A stretch of DNA of 12,792 nt from Dehalococcoidia bacterium (GTDB lineage: Bacteria; Chloroflexota; Dehalococcoidia; JACPQF01): positions 1 through 12,792 of the forward strand of contig JAUSEJ010000792.1 of NCBI GenBank assembly GCA_030650265.1, read 5' to 3'. The notes beneath the pieces were generated by a model. The model was given only the letters and a program-made list of their open reading frames with translations, was not told where the DNA came from and made no database searches. Both the position numbers and the translations under genes were made by a program. Positions 11,762 to 12,792 of the stretch are shown here, one piece after another; the stretch's first letter is position 1, and each line of letters opens with the position of its first letter.

Positions 11762-12792
11762 GTGAAATACGCGACCCGGGCTTTTCTCCTGGCGATCCTC
11801 GCCTGGTTGATTCTCGCGTTTTCCCCTTCAGTCCTCCTTACCGCCCCACCAGGCGTAGAAGGCATCGATAGCACCTACCTACGCAAAATTGAGCCGCAGC
11901 TATTGAAAGGGCTTCTGGCCAGCAAAGACGGCCGGGTCAGTTTTATTGTGCAGTTTGCCGGCAGGCCGGATCTGTCGGTAGCGGCGAAGGTTGACGATAA
12001 GTCATTGCGTCGTCGACAGGTCGCAGAGGCCCTGATATCAACGGCCAACAGTAGCCAGAAAGCGGCCCTGGCAAGTTTGGAGCAACTCAAACAGCGGGGT
12101 GCTGTCGATAGCTTTAGTAGTTTGTGGATAATCAACGGTGCCGCCGTTATGGGCAATCGGGATAGCCTCTTCGCCATGGCCGCGCGGCCGGAAGTGGTCA
12201 CGATCAGGGCCGACCAGGTCAGGCATCTCGATTCGCCGGCGGAGACGACCGGCGAGCCAGGGACAGGTGTGACCGAGGATGGTCTCTCAGACACCAATTC
12301 CGGTCAGCCTGCCGGCCTGGAATGGAACATTGCCAAGATCGGCGCCGATGCAGTTTGGTCTGCTTTGAACATCACTGGCACGGGTGTCGTCGTCGCCAGC
12401 CTGGACACGGGCGTAGACTGGCAGCATCCTGCTCTGACCGACAAGTATCGCGGCAACTCGGGCGGAGGAATCGTAAACCACGCGGGGAATTGGTTCGATT
12501 TCACCACAGACGCTTCTCTGTATCCAATCGATGGCTACGGGCATGGCACCCATGTAACGGGAATCATGGTCGGGTCCGATAGTACGAATCGGGTAGGCGT
12601 CGCTCCCGGGGCCAAGTGGATTGCCGCTAAAGTCTTCTTGAGCAACGGGAACTCGCAAGATAGCTGGATTCACGCCGCCTTCCAGTGGATTTTGCAGCCC
12701 GATGGCAACCCGAACCTCGCCCCCGACATCGTGAATGCCAGTTGGGGTAGCAGTGACGGGGGGGACATGACCTTCGAGGCCGATATCGATGT
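11762..12792 (+). CDS. Secreted subtilisin-like (S8 family) serine protease, N-terminal part
   Basis: The frame from GTG 11762 (CGGAGG at 11747-11752) is open to the right edge, giving 343 residues. Residues 1-28 look like a Sec signal peptide (KYATRAFLLAILAWLILAFS) without twin arginines. About 45-155 (VSFIVQFAGRPDL ... LWIINGAAVMGNRDSLFAMAARPEVVTIRAD) resemble an I9-type inhibitory propeptide. A Ser/Thr/Glu-rich linker follows, then the catalytic domain from about residue 187. Asp215 in VVASLDTGVDWQHP and His261 in GYGHGTHVTGIM are two of the catalytic triad, and Asn325 in VNASWGS is the expected oxyanion-hole residue. The catalytic Ser lies beyond the window. It probably degrades extracellular protein. 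Confidence 0.95.
   Translation, partial: MKYATRAFLLAILAWLILAFSPSVLLTAPPGVEGIDSTYLRKIEPQLLKGLLASKDGRVSFIVQFAGRPDLSVAAKVDDKSLRRRQVAEALISTANSSQKAALASLEQLKQRGAVDSFSSLWIINGAAVMGNRDSLFAMAARPEVVTIRADQVRHLDSPAETTGEPGTGVTEDGLSDTNSGQPAGLEWNIAKIGADAVWSALNITGTGVVVASLDTGVDWQHPALTDKYRGNSGGGIVNHAGNWFDFTTDASLYPIDGYGHGTHVTGIMVGSDSTNRVGVAPGAKWIAAKVFLSNGNSQDSWIHAAFQWILQPDGNPNLAPDIVNASWGSSDGGDMTFEADID

Noticed and set aside
11875..12673. Minus-strand ORFs opposite the protease
   Set aside because: The plus-strand frame is open from 11762 to the edge and encodes an unmistakable S8 protease.

Overview
The window looks like a chromosomal stretch from a Chloroflexota-like bacterium (roughly Anaerolineae/Dehalococcoidia relatives), probably uncultured. 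This is inferred from gene order and protein character, not from a search. The pointers are coaD, a coiled-coil protein of the 'MDILHLIDRIE' type, DUF177, rpmF and fabK in a row, and an accC-Asp23-nusB block. Almost everything is on the + strand and tightly packed.

Layout. 1-639: C-terminal part of a clan GH-A-like glycoside hydrolase. 649-3033: a housekeeping run of rsmD, coaD, a coiled-coil protein, DUF177/YceD and rpmF. 3034-3140: a leader with a strong imperfect hairpin. 3141-8933: a fatty-acid-synthesis cluster of fabK, fabD, fabG, accC, asp23/yqhY-like, nusB and acpP. It is interrupted at 5142-5585 by a 444-bp cassette: a DUF559 (PD-(D/E)XK-type) nuclease gene enclosed by 39-bp near-perfect inverted repeats. 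9053-10126: tatA and tatC. 10268-10909: a LUD-domain protein. 10962-11422 (minus): a decayed acyl-CoA synthetase fragment. 11495-11599: a 34-codon signal-peptide-like ORF. 11691-11719: a sigma70-like promoter. 11762 to the right edge: a secreted subtilisin-like (S8) protease, cut by the window end.

How the genes fit together. FabD loads malonyl groups on AcpP, FabG and FabK carry out the two reductions of elongation, and AccC is the biotin carboxylase that feeds malonyl-CoA supply. The Asp23-family protein sits between accC and nusB as YqhY does in Bacillus. accB, accA/accD, fabH, fabF and a dehydratase are absent here and must be elsewhere. TatA and TatC would form a minimal Tat translocase. 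The hydrolase and the protease are probably exported, but the protease carries a Sec-type signal without twin arginines.

Most notable points: (1) two adjacent genes (1735 and 2278) appear to start on ATA, each 6 nt after a good Shine-Dalgarno, in a window where only 5 of 16 readable starts are ATG; (2) the DUF559 gene takes its likely Shine-Dalgarno and its stop codon from the inverted repeats flanking it, which suggests a self-contained mobile repeat unit; (3) the acyl carrier protein has an insertion of about five residues in the helix II-III loop; (4) the acyl-CoA synthetase remnant has a readable frameshift and nonsense mutation. No tRNA, rRNA or CRISPR was seen.
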